From an uncultured Pseudobdellovibrionaceae bacterium (GTDB lineage: Bacteria; Bdellovibrionota; Bdellovibrionia; Bdellovibrionales; Bdellovibrionaceae): DNA of 25,661 bases. The stretch is taken from the NCBI GenBank assembly GCA_937900305.1, contig CALCCV010000365.1, positions 1 to 25,661 on the forward strand, read 5' to 3'. Numbering within the stretch: position 1 is the stretch's first letter; each line of letters starts with the position of its first letter. The notes under the pieces were generated by a model. The model was not told where the DNA came from and did not search any database. It saw only the letters and a list, made by a program, of their open reading frames with translations. Positions 1 to 6,623 of the stretch are shown one piece after another. Position numbers and translations under genes: made by a program.

Positions 1-1
1 C

Positions 2-1477
2 CGATCTCTTCTGCTTTCTAGCGAAGGTGAAAAAGACGCTCAGGTGTGGATCCCGTTGGTCGAAAAGGAGCTGGCCGATTGGCAGCTTTTGCAATTTCGC
101 GCTCAGCTCGAGAAAGGGCGGGAGCTTTTCTTTTTTCAGGTTGATAGCGGACCTCTTTGGATCATCCGCGCGAAAACTCCCGCACCGCAGGCGAAGCGAA
201 CGATCTTGGCCGAGTCCCAGTACAGTTTTTTTCGCGACCAGCTGGGTGGAATTTATCCACTTTTTAAAAGTCTAAAGCTGGCCGAGCTCACCGTGCGCGA
301 GTGGGGCTTGAATGCCAGCCAGCGTTTAGGTGCAATGGTCGGCCTGTTGATCAGTCACTACCAATATCTCAATACGGCCAAGGATGCAGTCACGATTGGC
401 TGGACTTCACCAACTTGGGTGTCTGCGGCCGAAAAAAAATCACAATGGGAAGAGGCCCTGGCAACGGCCCAAGGGGTGAACTTAGCTCGTCACCTCACCA
501 ACTTGCCACCCAACCTCTTGCACCCACTCAGTTTTGGCCAAGCTTGTTTAGACTTAAACTGGTCGAAGGCGACTTCGGTTGAAATTTGGGATGAAAAACG
601 ATTGGCCACTGAACGAATGAATTTGCACCTCGCCGTAGGTCGAGGTGCCGAGTTCCCTCCACAGCTTGTTCACATTAAATACCGAGGTCCCGAAGCCAAA
701 TCCTCACTGTCAAAGGGGCGAAAGAAACCGGGGGTGGGCACATTTGCTTTTGTTGGCAAGGGGCTGACCTTTGATTCGGGTGGACTCGATGTCAAACCTT
801 CGTCGGGAATGCGGTGGATGAAAAAAGACATGGGAGGAGCCGCCACTGTTTTGGGTTTGGCGTGGGCACTTGATCAATCGCAACTTCCCGGAAATTATGA
901 TTTCATTTTGTGTTTGGCTGAAAATGCCGTGGACGCAAAAAGTTTTCGACCCGGCGATGTCTATACATCGCGCGCTGGTTTTCAAGTCGAAATTCACAAC
1001 ACCGACGCCGAAGGCCGTTTGGTTTTGGCCGATGGGTTGGATGTCGCGGCCCAATTGCCAAATATTGAAGGCATTGTGAACGTGGCCACACTCACCGGTG
1101 CTAACAAAGTCGCGCTCGGGGCTCAGATCGCTGGTCTCTATGACAACGACGAGTTGTTGGCGGGACTCATCACTCAGTGCTCCGAAGAGCGCGGAGATTT
1201 GAGTTGGCGAATGCCGCTGTATCAAAAGTATTTTCAACAGCTTCATTCCAATTTCAGTGACTTCGCCAATTGTTCTGACGGCTTCGGGGGTGCGATCACA
1301 GCGGGACTCTTCCTCGAACGCTTCGTTCGAGGAGTTCCCTGGGCGCATCTAGACATTTATGCATGGGCTGACAAGCCCGACGGAGCGATCACCGCAACGG
1401 GCGGCAATGGCCAAATGGTCCAAGCGCTGTATGAGTTCATCAAGCGCCGGACTAGCTCGGCGATGAAGACAAACTGA
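2..1477 (+). CDS. Leucyl aminopeptidase family (M17), 5' end cut by window
   Basis: Zinc-dependent cytosolic exopeptidase that removes N-terminal residues from peptides. The frame is already open at base 2, so the true start lies upstream; the GTG at 44 is only an internal codon. The M17 signatures are clear. GKGLTFDSGG (about 757-786) carries the metal-binding lysine and aspartate, MKKDMGGAA follows, and NTDAEGRLVLADGLDVA (about 998-1048) carries the Asp/Glu metal ligands and the catalytic arginine. The C-terminal catalytic domain is complete to the stop at 1477. The visible N-terminal part is weakly conserved, as usual in the family. The gene converges on the Ohr gene with about 105 bases between. 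Family assignment is firm. Whether it is pepA-type or another M17 subgroup I cannot say. Confidence 0.93.
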   Translation, partial: RSLLLSSEGEKDAQVWIPLVEKELADWQLLQFRAQLEKGRELFFFQVDSGPLWIIRAKTPAPQAKRTILAESQYSFFRDQLGGIYPLFKSLKLAELTVREWGLNASQRLGAMVGLLISHYQYLNTAKDAVTIGWTSPTWVSAAEKKSQWEEALATAQGVNLARHLTNLPPNLLHPLSFGQACLDLNWSKATSVEIWDEKRLATERMNLHLAVGRGAEFPPQLVHIKYRGPEAKSSLSKGRKKPGVGTFAFVGKGLTFDSGGLDVKPSSGMRWMKKDMGGAATVLGLAWALDQSQLPGNYDFILCLAENAVDAKSFRPGDVYTSRAGFQVEIHNTDAEGRLVLADGLDVAAQLPNIEGIVNVATLTGANKVALGAQIAGLYDNDELLAGLITQCSEERGDLSWRMPLYQKYFQQLHSNFSDFANCSDGFGGAITAGLFLERFVRGVPWAHLDIYAWADKPDGAITATGGNGQMVQALYEFIKRRTSSAMKTN

Positions 1478-1508
1478 TCGGTGCAGTTCAAAAACACCCG
1501 TCAGATTT

Positions 1509-1524
1509 CAGCATAAGGATGCTG
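1509..1524. other. Small hairpin between convergent genes
   Basis: A 6-bp stem, CAGCAT and ATGCTG, closes an AAGG loop midway between the convergent aminopeptidase and ohr stops. No clear T-run follows on either strand, so it is a weak candidate for a shared terminator or an RNA end-protecting hairpin. Confidence 0.3.
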
Positions 1525-1583
1525 GCTTCGGATTTTCGGCAAACGCATTCGGCCAAAAAATGAGAGTCAACAATAGGGACGAT

Positions 1584-2000
1584 TTAGCCCAGCAAATCTA
1601 TATTGACGTCAATATTTCCGCGAACTGCATTTGAATAGGGGCAAACCTGATGAGCGGCTTGAACCAAGTCGCGCGCGACTTCGGGAGCGAGGTCTGGCAG
1701 AGCGACCTGTAGGTTTACACCTAAGGCAAAGCCTCCCTCGGCCTTCGCGAACAAATTCACTTCGGATTCAACGCGAGTCGATCCGACAGAGATTTTCTTT
1801 TGCCCAGCCACAAAGCGGATGGCGCTTTCAAAGCAGGCTGCGTATCCAGCCGCAAAAAGCTCTTCGGGATTTGTGCCTTTGCCTGTGCCTCCCAGGGCCT
1901 TGGGTAGAGCCAATTGAACTTCGAGTGTGTCGTGGTGGGATTTTGCGTGACCTTCGCGGCCGCCCTGAACGGAAACTTGTGCTGTGTAGACTTTTTTCAT
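1584..2000 (-). CDS. ohr: Organic hydroperoxide resistance protein (Ohr/OsmC family)
   Basis: Thiol peroxidase that reduces organic hydroperoxides in the cytoplasm, using two reactive cysteines recycled by lipoylated proteins (family knowledge). The 138-residue length is typical for Ohr. Both catalytic cysteines are present in Ohr-specific contexts: C56 in AAGYAACFESA and C120 in AHQVCPYSNAVRGNIDV. The latter motif separates Ohr from OsmC. R15 and E47 sit where the conserved active-site Arg and Glu are expected. The ATG at 2000 has an AAGGAG ribosome site at 2011-2016, 10 bases upstream. The gene is divergent from a TetR-family gene. A TTGACA promoter containing a perfect palindrome lies between them, so repression by that TetR protein is likely. 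This differs from the usual OhrR (MarR) control. Confidence 0.95.
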   Translation of the reverse strand: MKKVYTAQVSVQGGREGHAKSHHDTLEVQLALPKALGGTGKGTNPEELFAAGYAACFESAIRFVAGQKKISVGSTRVESEVNLFAKAEGGFALGVNLQVALPDLAPEVARDLVQAAHQVCPYSNAVRGNIDVNIDLLG

Positions 2001-2023
2001 GATTTTGATTCTCCTTAAGGAAG

Positions 2024-2047
2024 ATAGTAGACAGGTCTGTCTACTAT
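2024..2047. promoter_or_regulatory. Operator palindrome 1 (24 bp, perfect)
   Basis: The left arm ATAGTAGACAG and its exact reverse complement flank a central GT. The core ACAG-GT-CTGT recurs in two further copies at 2059-2070 and 2082-2095. It is the probable binding site of the adjacent TetR-family protein; the palindrome is seen, the binding is inferred. Confidence 0.8.
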
Positions 2048-2052
2048 GTCAA
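2024..2052 (-). promoter_or_regulatory. Promoter of ohr with embedded operator
   Basis: Read on the minus strand, a consensus -35 TTGACA (2047-2052) is followed after exactly 17 bases by -10 TACTAT (2024-2029). The start codon lies 24 bases beyond the -10 box. The spacer and -10 are covered by the 24-bp palindrome at 2024-2047, so a bound repressor would block RNA polymerase directly. Confidence 0.8.
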
Positions 2053-2058
2053 GAAGAG

Positions 2059-2070
2059 GACAGACCTGTC
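2059..2070. promoter_or_regulatory. Operator palindrome 2 (12 bp)
   Basis: GACAG-AC-CTGTC is the same core as palindrome 1 with the central dinucleotide in the other orientation. It lies just upstream of the -35 region of the tetR promoter and upstream of the ohr -35 box on the other strand. Confidence 0.65.
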
Positions 2071-2099
2071 TTTCTTTTTTTTAACAGGTCTGTTATATT
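2071..2099 (+). promoter_or_regulatory. Promoter of tetR (extended -10)
   Basis: TG-T-TATATT at 2091-2099 is an extended -10 element. The -35 position 17 bases upstream (TTTCTT, 2071-2076) is poor, as is common for extended -10 promoters. A transcript would start near 2106, well before the GTG at 2153, which supports that start over the TTG at 2099. Confidence 0.6.
2082..2095. promoter_or_regulatory. Operator palindrome 3 (14 bp)
   Basis: TAACAG-GT-CTGTTA is a perfect palindrome with the same ACAG-GT-CTGT-type core. It overlaps the first bases of the tetR -10 box at 2094-2099, suggesting autorepression. Confidence 0.7.
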
Positions 2100-2152
2100 T
2101 GAATCGTCGACACAAAAAGTCTCCCCTTGGGACTAGGATCTCGGAGGTGCTC

Positions 2153-2734
2153 GTGCCCCAAAAAGAATTGGTTTTGAAACTCTGCGCCCGCGAAAGAATT
2201 CTTTTGACGGCGACGAAGTTGTTTTATTCACGGGGTATTCGCTCGACCGGCATTGATCTGATCATTGCTGAATCCGGAGTTGCAAAAATGACATTCTACC
2301 GTCACTTTCCCAGCAAGCAGAGTTTGATTTTAGAATACTTGCGGTCATCACAGTGTTTCTGGTTGGACCGATTTACAGAAGACTTGGAAAAAAAATCTAA
2401 GGATCCTAAAAAGCGGCTCCTTGCAGCCTTCGATATTTTGGAAGACTGGTGTAAAAATAAAAACTTCGATGGCTGTGCACTGATCAAATCTGCTGGAGAA
2501 AATCTGGAGCGAGGAGCTGAAGAGATACAGTTGGCTATCGAAGAAAAAACAAAAATTGCCGACCTCTTTGCCCGTATCGCCCGTGAGGCGGGTCTGCGAA
2601 AAGCAGATCAAATCGGTGATCAGTGGCTGCTTTTGTTCGATGGCGCGATCGTGAGGTGCCAACTCGATCGCACTGCAAAATGGGCTCGCGTGGCGAAAGG
2701 CGTGGCCGAGCAAATACTTTCGCGCCTAGATTGA
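2153..2734 (+). CDS. TetR/AcrR family transcriptional regulator, probable repressor of ohr
   Basis: DNA-binding repressor of 193 residues. The N-terminal HTH runs over about residues 10-55; its recognition part VAKMTFYRHFPSKQSL is typical TetR. The C-terminal ligand domain contains a GCALIKSAGE stretch like the GCAF motif of one TetR subgroup. I chose the GTG at 2153 because GGAGG at 2143-2147 lies 5 bases upstream. A TTG at 2099 in the same frame would place its start inside the -10 box and has no ribosome site. The protein has five cysteines, so thiol-based sensing of peroxides is possible but unproved. It is divergent from ohr, with three matching palindromes in the 150-base gap, one over each promoter. 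Control of ohr and of itself is therefore the natural inference. Confidence 0.9.
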   Translation: MPQKELVLKLCARERILLTATKLFYSRGIRSTGIDLIIAESGVAKMTFYRHFPSKQSLILEYLRSSQCFWLDRFTEDLEKKSKDPKKRLLAAFDILEDWCKNKNFDGCALIKSAGENLERGAEEIQLAIEEKTKIADLFARIAREAGLRKADQIGDQWLLLFDGAIVRCQLDRTAKWARVAKGVAEQILSRLD

Positions 2735-2908
2735 AGTGGGAGAGGATTTGGTGAGGGAACTCCCCCTGTCCGATGAGTTACAAATGAGCCACAAATTTTC
2801 TGTACGTTCGTGTTCGGCCCACCGACTTCTTGCGTAGATTTTGCCCGCCGCTACTGGAAATCGAGACTCGGGTTGAGACTGCACTGTGGTCATGTTAGTC
2901 CCTCAACC
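2735..2908. other. Gap before the TIGR02147 gene
   Basis: I see no gene here. A reading frame in phase with the next gene begins at GTG 2810, but its 33 extra residues do not resemble the family N-terminus and have no ribosome site. I could not identify a confident promoter or terminator. Confidence 0.4.
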
Positions 2909-3709
2909 ATGGGAGAGCTTCTTTTTAGAGATCCACGAGACTATTTGCAGTTCGAGTATGAGCTCCGCAAGGCGCGCCGACCAGCTTATTCGCTGCGGGC
3001 GTTTGCGCGCGATCTTCGCGTGAGTCCATCCAGCCTGACAGATTTTATGAAGCAACGGGTGGGCATGTCTGCCGATCGTATTCAGCAGATTGCCGATACC
3101 TTGCACTGGAGTCCGCTCCGCAAAGAGCATTTCGGCGATCTGATTGCGGCCCGGTTTCAAAAAGACAAAGGCGCGCGCCAAGCTTCGCTGACCAGAATCA
3201 AGGCCCGACTTCGCGAGGGAGCGGCAGCCCTTTCGCTAGAGGCCTTTCGATTGATCAGTGAGTGGTATCACTTGGTGCTGCTGGAGCTAACGCAGCTGCA
3301 GGACCATCTCGATCCGGACGAAGCCGCTGCCGATTTGGGATTGACTGTTTTTCAAGTTAAAAAAGCCTTACGAAGAATGGTGAAGTTGGGTTTGATGGAA
3401 TTGGGAGATCGTGGATACAAGCCCCTCGATGTGAACAACCATTTCGGAGACGTTGCCCCTTCGGATTCCATCGTCGCTTTTCATTCGCAAATTTTAGATT
3501 TGGCCGAAAAGGCGCTTCACAATGTGCCGATGGAGGAGCGAGATGAACAGTCTCTCGTCTATTCGGTAAAGCAAAATGAGGTCGCTCAGATGAACGCCGA
3601 AATACGAAAAGCTGTTATGAACATCGTCAACCGATATGCCCACGGCACCGGTCGCGATTGCATTCAGATATTAAGTCTTCACATGTTCCCGGTTTGGAAA
3701 GGAAAATGA
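2909..3709 (+). CDS. TIGR02147 family regulator-like protein
   Basis: A 266-residue cytoplasmic protein of the TIGR02147 family, known mostly from Bdellovibrio and Fibrobacter and of unproved function. From the ATG at 2909 it begins with the family pattern RDPRDYLQFEYELRKA, then a lambda-repressor-like HTH (YSLRAFARDLRVSPSSLTDF, about residues 27-46). A second winged-helix-like stretch lies near residues 133-170 (AAADLGLTVFQVKKALRRM). The start at 2909 gives the usual family length of about 270; no clear ribosome site precedes it, so the start is moderate. The stop codon is followed one base later by the ATG of a secreted protein, so the two are co-transcribed. Such regulators often sit beside secreted-protein genes in these genomes (recollection, not tested here). 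Confidence 0.85.
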   Translation: MGELLFRDPRDYLQFEYELRKARRPAYSLRAFARDLRVSPSSLTDFMKQRVGMSADRIQQIADTLHWSPLRKEHFGDLIAARFQKDKGARQASLTRIKARLREGAAALSLEAFRLISEWYHLVLLELTQLQDHLDPDEAAADLGLTVFQVKKALRRMVKLGLMELGDRGYKPLDVNNHFGDVAPSDSIVAFHSQILDLAEKALHNVPMEERDEQSLVYSVKQNEVAQMNAEIRKAVMNIVNRYAHGTGRDCIQILSLHMFPVWKGK

Positions 3710-3710
3710 A

Positions 3711-4667
3711 ATGGCCCTCCAGAAATTGATTTTTCTAATTTTCGGCGGGGTTCTCGCCTTCCCAATGAGTGGGGCTGAACGTTTGAGCGAGTATCGCATT
3801 CGTCGCCAAACTGTGGTGGCGGGAGTGCAATCTGTCGGTCGGGGAGGAGGCTTTGGTGAAATGCAAGCTCTTCTTTTCAATCAGCGGATGTGGACGCTGC
3901 TGTCCCCCTGCCTTGCTGGAGTCGTGTCTTGCGTGAGACCCGGTCGGGAATTTCAACTGCTGAAAGCCGCACTGGATCCTGTCCTTGAAGTTTCCCACCC
4001 CTTTGAACTTGCGATTCGACCGAAGTGTGAAGAGACTCCGTTTGTTGTCCAAGGGCAGAGATCTGCGACTCTGGACTTTTGTGCCCTTTATCTCTGGTCT
4101 TCTCCGACGAACCCACCGCTGGTCATCGACACTGGCGAGATTGGTGCATGGGTCCTCGCCACGCGATTGTTTGAAAACGGCGTTTCATCGGAGGAAGCCA
4201 TCGATGTGGCTTTCAGAGCGTTTTCCGGGTTTCAATATTCGCAAAATGACTTACGGATCAATTTGCAAACCGGAGAACTGATTTTGCACGCGAGCCTCTC
4301 TCAATTCGGTGAGGTTCAGTGGCGTTCGTTGTCTTTAGAAGATTCAAACAAAACGCACGACCTCACGCAAGATCTCGGCACTCAGTTTCGCTGTGAAACC
4401 GGAACTGAACCAGAGCCAGAATCAGAATCAGAGTCAGAATCAGAAATGGCATCAGAATCTGCTGGGCTGGAGTGGTCTCTGAACCAATTGACGTCTCAAG
4501 AACTCCGCTCCGGTGCCGGTCGAATTCACGGTGATCTCAGCTGGATTTGTCGGGGTCAGAAGTGGCAAGGCCAATTGGAAATTCTCTTCACCACTCAAGC
4601 CAGCTCACCCCCCATCTTGGCTGCCCCCGCACAACTCAGGATCACCCAGCGGCGGCGGGTGAATTGA
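3711..4667 (+). CDS. Secreted protein of unknown function
   Basis: I do not recognise this 318-residue protein. It starts with a signal peptide (hydrophobic core LIFLIFGGVLAF, likely cleavage after PMSGA near residue 22), so it should enter the periplasm or beyond. Four cysteines in the first half (SPCLAGVVSC, PKCEE, DFCALY) and two later ones could form disulfides. A Glu/Pro/Ser-rich linker at about residues 232-251, made by a hexanucleotide repeat, separates an N-terminal from a C-terminal part. The ribosome site AAAGGA lies inside the end of the preceding regulator gene, one base of spacing between genes, so it belongs to the same transcript. The next gene, an HExxH protein, follows after 33 bases. 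Confidence 0.8.
   Translation: MALQKLIFLIFGGVLAFPMSGAERLSEYRIRRQTVVAGVQSVGRGGGFGEMQALLFNQRMWTLLSPCLAGVVSCVRPGREFQLLKAALDPVLEVSHPFELAIRPKCEETPFVVQGQRSATLDFCALYLWSSPTNPPLVIDTGEIGAWVLATRLFENGVSSEEAIDVAFRAFSGFQYSQNDLRINLQTGELILHASLSQFGEVQWRSLSLEDSNKTHDLTQDLGTQFRCETGTEPEPESESESESEMASESAGLEWSLNQLTSQELRSGAGRIHGDLSWICRGQKWQGQLEILFTTQASSPPILAAPAQLRITQRRRVN
4407..4442 (+). repeat. Hexanucleotide tandem repeat, six units
   Basis: Six units of GA(A/G)(C/T)CA run in frame: GAACCA, GAGCCA, GAATCA, GAATCA, GAGTCA, GAATCA. They encode the alternating Glu-Pro then Glu-Ser linker of the secreted protein. Unit gain or loss would change linker length without a frameshift. Confidence 0.85.
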
Positions 4668-4700
4668 GTGTTGGTGCGGCATTTGCTTTGCCTATGAGAG

Positions 4701-6623
4701 ATGAATCTACGTCTCATCAGCCTCCTTTGGCTGACCAGTTTATTGACATCTGTAGGCAGCCCGCAGGCTCTGGCTGCACCGTCGTCGGCCTATGAACCTG
4801 CTGATCCAGTTGCTAGCCAAAAGACCGATCGCCGAGCTGACGTGAAAGCCGCCTTTGAAAATTTTTTGCCGATCATTTATTTTCTCAGTGGAAGCAGCGG
4901 TTTTCTGAGCCAGCTGAATGAGGTCCAGCGCGATCAATTTCAACGATTGGGTGAGTATCTCATTAAAAACCAAGTGCTCATTTCAAGTTCTCCGCAACCC
5001 GTGAAAGGTGAAACCTCTGCTCACATTGATTTTGGTCTTAAGTTTTCTGATCAAGCTAAGGATTTTTTAATAAATCCGGGGGAAGGTGAGCGCACGGCCA
5101 AGGTCGATGACGATGTTTGGTTCAATCTGCGAATCATCAATGCCGAAAATTCAACGTTCACGTTGTTGGATGCTTTGCAAATTCTCGTTCACGAATTTGG
5201 TCACAAATTGGAAAAGGCTGAAAATATAGCCGCGATGAACTTTGTCGCTGCTAAAATGCGTGAGTACCTGACACCTTATTATCGTGAACACAGCGTGAGT
5301 GTCGGTTTCGTAGCGCGGACACTGGTTCTTCCGGTCATCTACACCGAGGAGAACTTTCCAGTCGATTTTCAACCGGAGCCAGTTTTGATTCTTGAATTTG
5401 ATCGGCAAGCCACCCAGTGGCAGGTGGATTTAAATCAGATGCGTTACCCTGGTACGTCCTATGCGAGTCACGGCGCTGGGGCGCAGGCCTTTTCGCGAGT
5501 GGAGCTCGTACCGACACTGCGACTCGGCAGCGAAAGTCTCGTGATTGAATGGTCGATTCAAAGCCAGGAATTTCTTTTTCATTCTCATCCAAACTACCTG
5601 CAGCTTTTTTCGGATCTGCCAAGTTTGCGGAAAGAGTTTGCGGTCAACCCGATGGCTCACGGCGCACAAGCCGCGCACGTCGTGCCGTGGGCCGAGCTGG
5701 CGCAAGGCTTTCGCAATTTTGGGCAGTCGCTCAAATCGCAACATCTCCAACTCACGAATTACTCGGCAAGCCCCTACGTTCCAGCGGATCAAGCCAGCTT
5801 CAATAAAGAGCTGCGCATCGTTCGCCAATCTGCTGCGGAGATTGAACTCGAAGGCACCGTGCAATCAGATGTTCCCATCAGGGAGGTGTCCGTCGAAGTG
5901 CAAACTCCGCAAAATGAAATGGACTTTCCGGGCGAAGTGACTTCACTCGGAGACGGCGAGTGGCTATTGAGATTTAAAATTCCCCGCAAAACTGCGGATG
6001 CTCGTCCTTTTCGGATACAAACGGTGCGATTGAATTCCGAGCAAAGCTTGAACCTGGCCGAACGCATTGACATCTCTGGACAACCCTTACCACCGGGCCG
6101 TCCACAGCCGCGCTTGGTCCAAACAGAGGTTTGGCAAAACGAGGCTTGGGTGCGCGTGGATCAGGTCTCGACCCAGTCTGTGGAGTCCGATGGAATTCGA
6201 TTTCGTTTTAGCTTTGCGGGAGCTGCCGCTCCACTGACCCACATCGAATTCGACTGGTTGGCTCAAGATCAGATCTTGGAAAAATCTGTTTTGCGAGGAT
6301 ATCGATTTCGCCGCCATCGCGAAATTGTTCCGGCCTCTCGGTTGCGACAAGTGCAGACGGGCACCAATTTGGTGGTTGAGGTGACAGCTTCAAAGGCCCA
6401 AGAATTTCTGAAAACGGAAGTGTCTCAGTCAGGATTTGAAATCAAGGACGCGGGATTTCGGTCCTTAGAGCGAACCAGTTTTGTCTCGCAAGATTTGGCG
6501 GTGGTTTCTGTGGGCGCCGTCCTAACGAAGGGTCCGTGGCGCTCCACATTTGCACTTCGCAGCCGGCCCGCGGGCGATCGCTGTGAATCCCTTTTTAACC
6601 TTTCAAATCTTCAAACGCAGTGA
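4701..6623 (+). CDS. Secreted protein with HExxH motif, putative zinc metalloprotease
   Basis: A 640-residue exported protein that I cannot place in a named family. The signal peptide is clear (LISLLWLTSLLTSVGSPQALA, likely cleavage after ALA near residue 26). LVHEFGHKL at residues 162-170 has the gluzincin/metzincin core H164-E165-x-x-H168. It sits in a predicted helix after an aliphatic run, as in true zinc proteases. No third ligand of the metzincin type (HExxHxxGxxH) follows; E172 or a later Glu could serve, but this is a guess. The C-terminal half looks beta-rich, suggesting accessory domains for binding. It probably shares the transcript of the two preceding genes. Its last 29 bases overlap the 3' end of the convergent helicase gene. 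Confidence 0.8.
   Translation: MNLRLISLLWLTSLLTSVGSPQALAAPSSAYEPADPVASQKTDRRADVKAAFENFLPIIYFLSGSSGFLSQLNEVQRDQFQRLGEYLIKNQVLISSSPQPVKGETSAHIDFGLKFSDQAKDFLINPGEGERTAKVDDDVWFNLRIINAENSTFTLLDALQILVHEFGHKLEKAENIAAMNFVAAKMREYLTPYYREHSVSVGFVARTLVLPVIYTEENFPVDFQPEPVLILEFDRQATQWQVDLNQMRYPGTSYASHGAGAQAFSRVELVPTLRLGSESLVIEWSIQSQEFLFHSHPNYLQLFSDLPSLRKEFAVNPMAHGAQAAHVVPWAELAQGFRNFGQSLKSQHLQLTNYSASPYVPADQASFNKELRIVRQSAAEIELEGTVQSDVPIREVSVEVQTPQNEMDFPGEVTSLGDGEWLLRFKIPRKTADARPFRIQTVRLNSEQSLNLAERIDISGQPLPPGRPQPRLVQTEVWQNEAWVRVDQVSTQSVESDGIRFRFSFAGAAAPLTHIEFDWLAQDQILEKSVLRGYRFRRHREIVPASRLRQVQTGTNLVVEVTASKAQEFLKTEVSQSGFEIKDAGFRSLERTSFVSQDLAVVSVGAVLTKGPWRSTFALRSRPAGDRCESLFNLSNLQTQ

Noticed and set aside
710..1348. 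212-codon minus-strand open frame
   Set aside because: Lies wholly inside the M17 aminopeptidase catalytic domain, with no ribosome site and no recognisable motif; a shadow of the real gene.
1631..2002. 123-codon plus-strand frame opposite ohr
   Set aside because: Arg/Pro-rich composition typical of antisense shadows; the ohr frame is certain.
2099..2152. Upstream TTG start for the TetR gene
   Set aside because: It would fall in the -10 box of the tetR promoter and has no ribosome site, whereas GTG 2153 has GGAGG at the right distance.
2810..2908. Upstream GTG start for the TIGR02147 gene
   Set aside because: The 33 extra residues do not look like the family and make the protein longer than usual.
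5430..5864. 144-codon minus-strand frame
   Set aside because: Inside the HExxH protein gene, no start signal and arginine-rich shadow composition.
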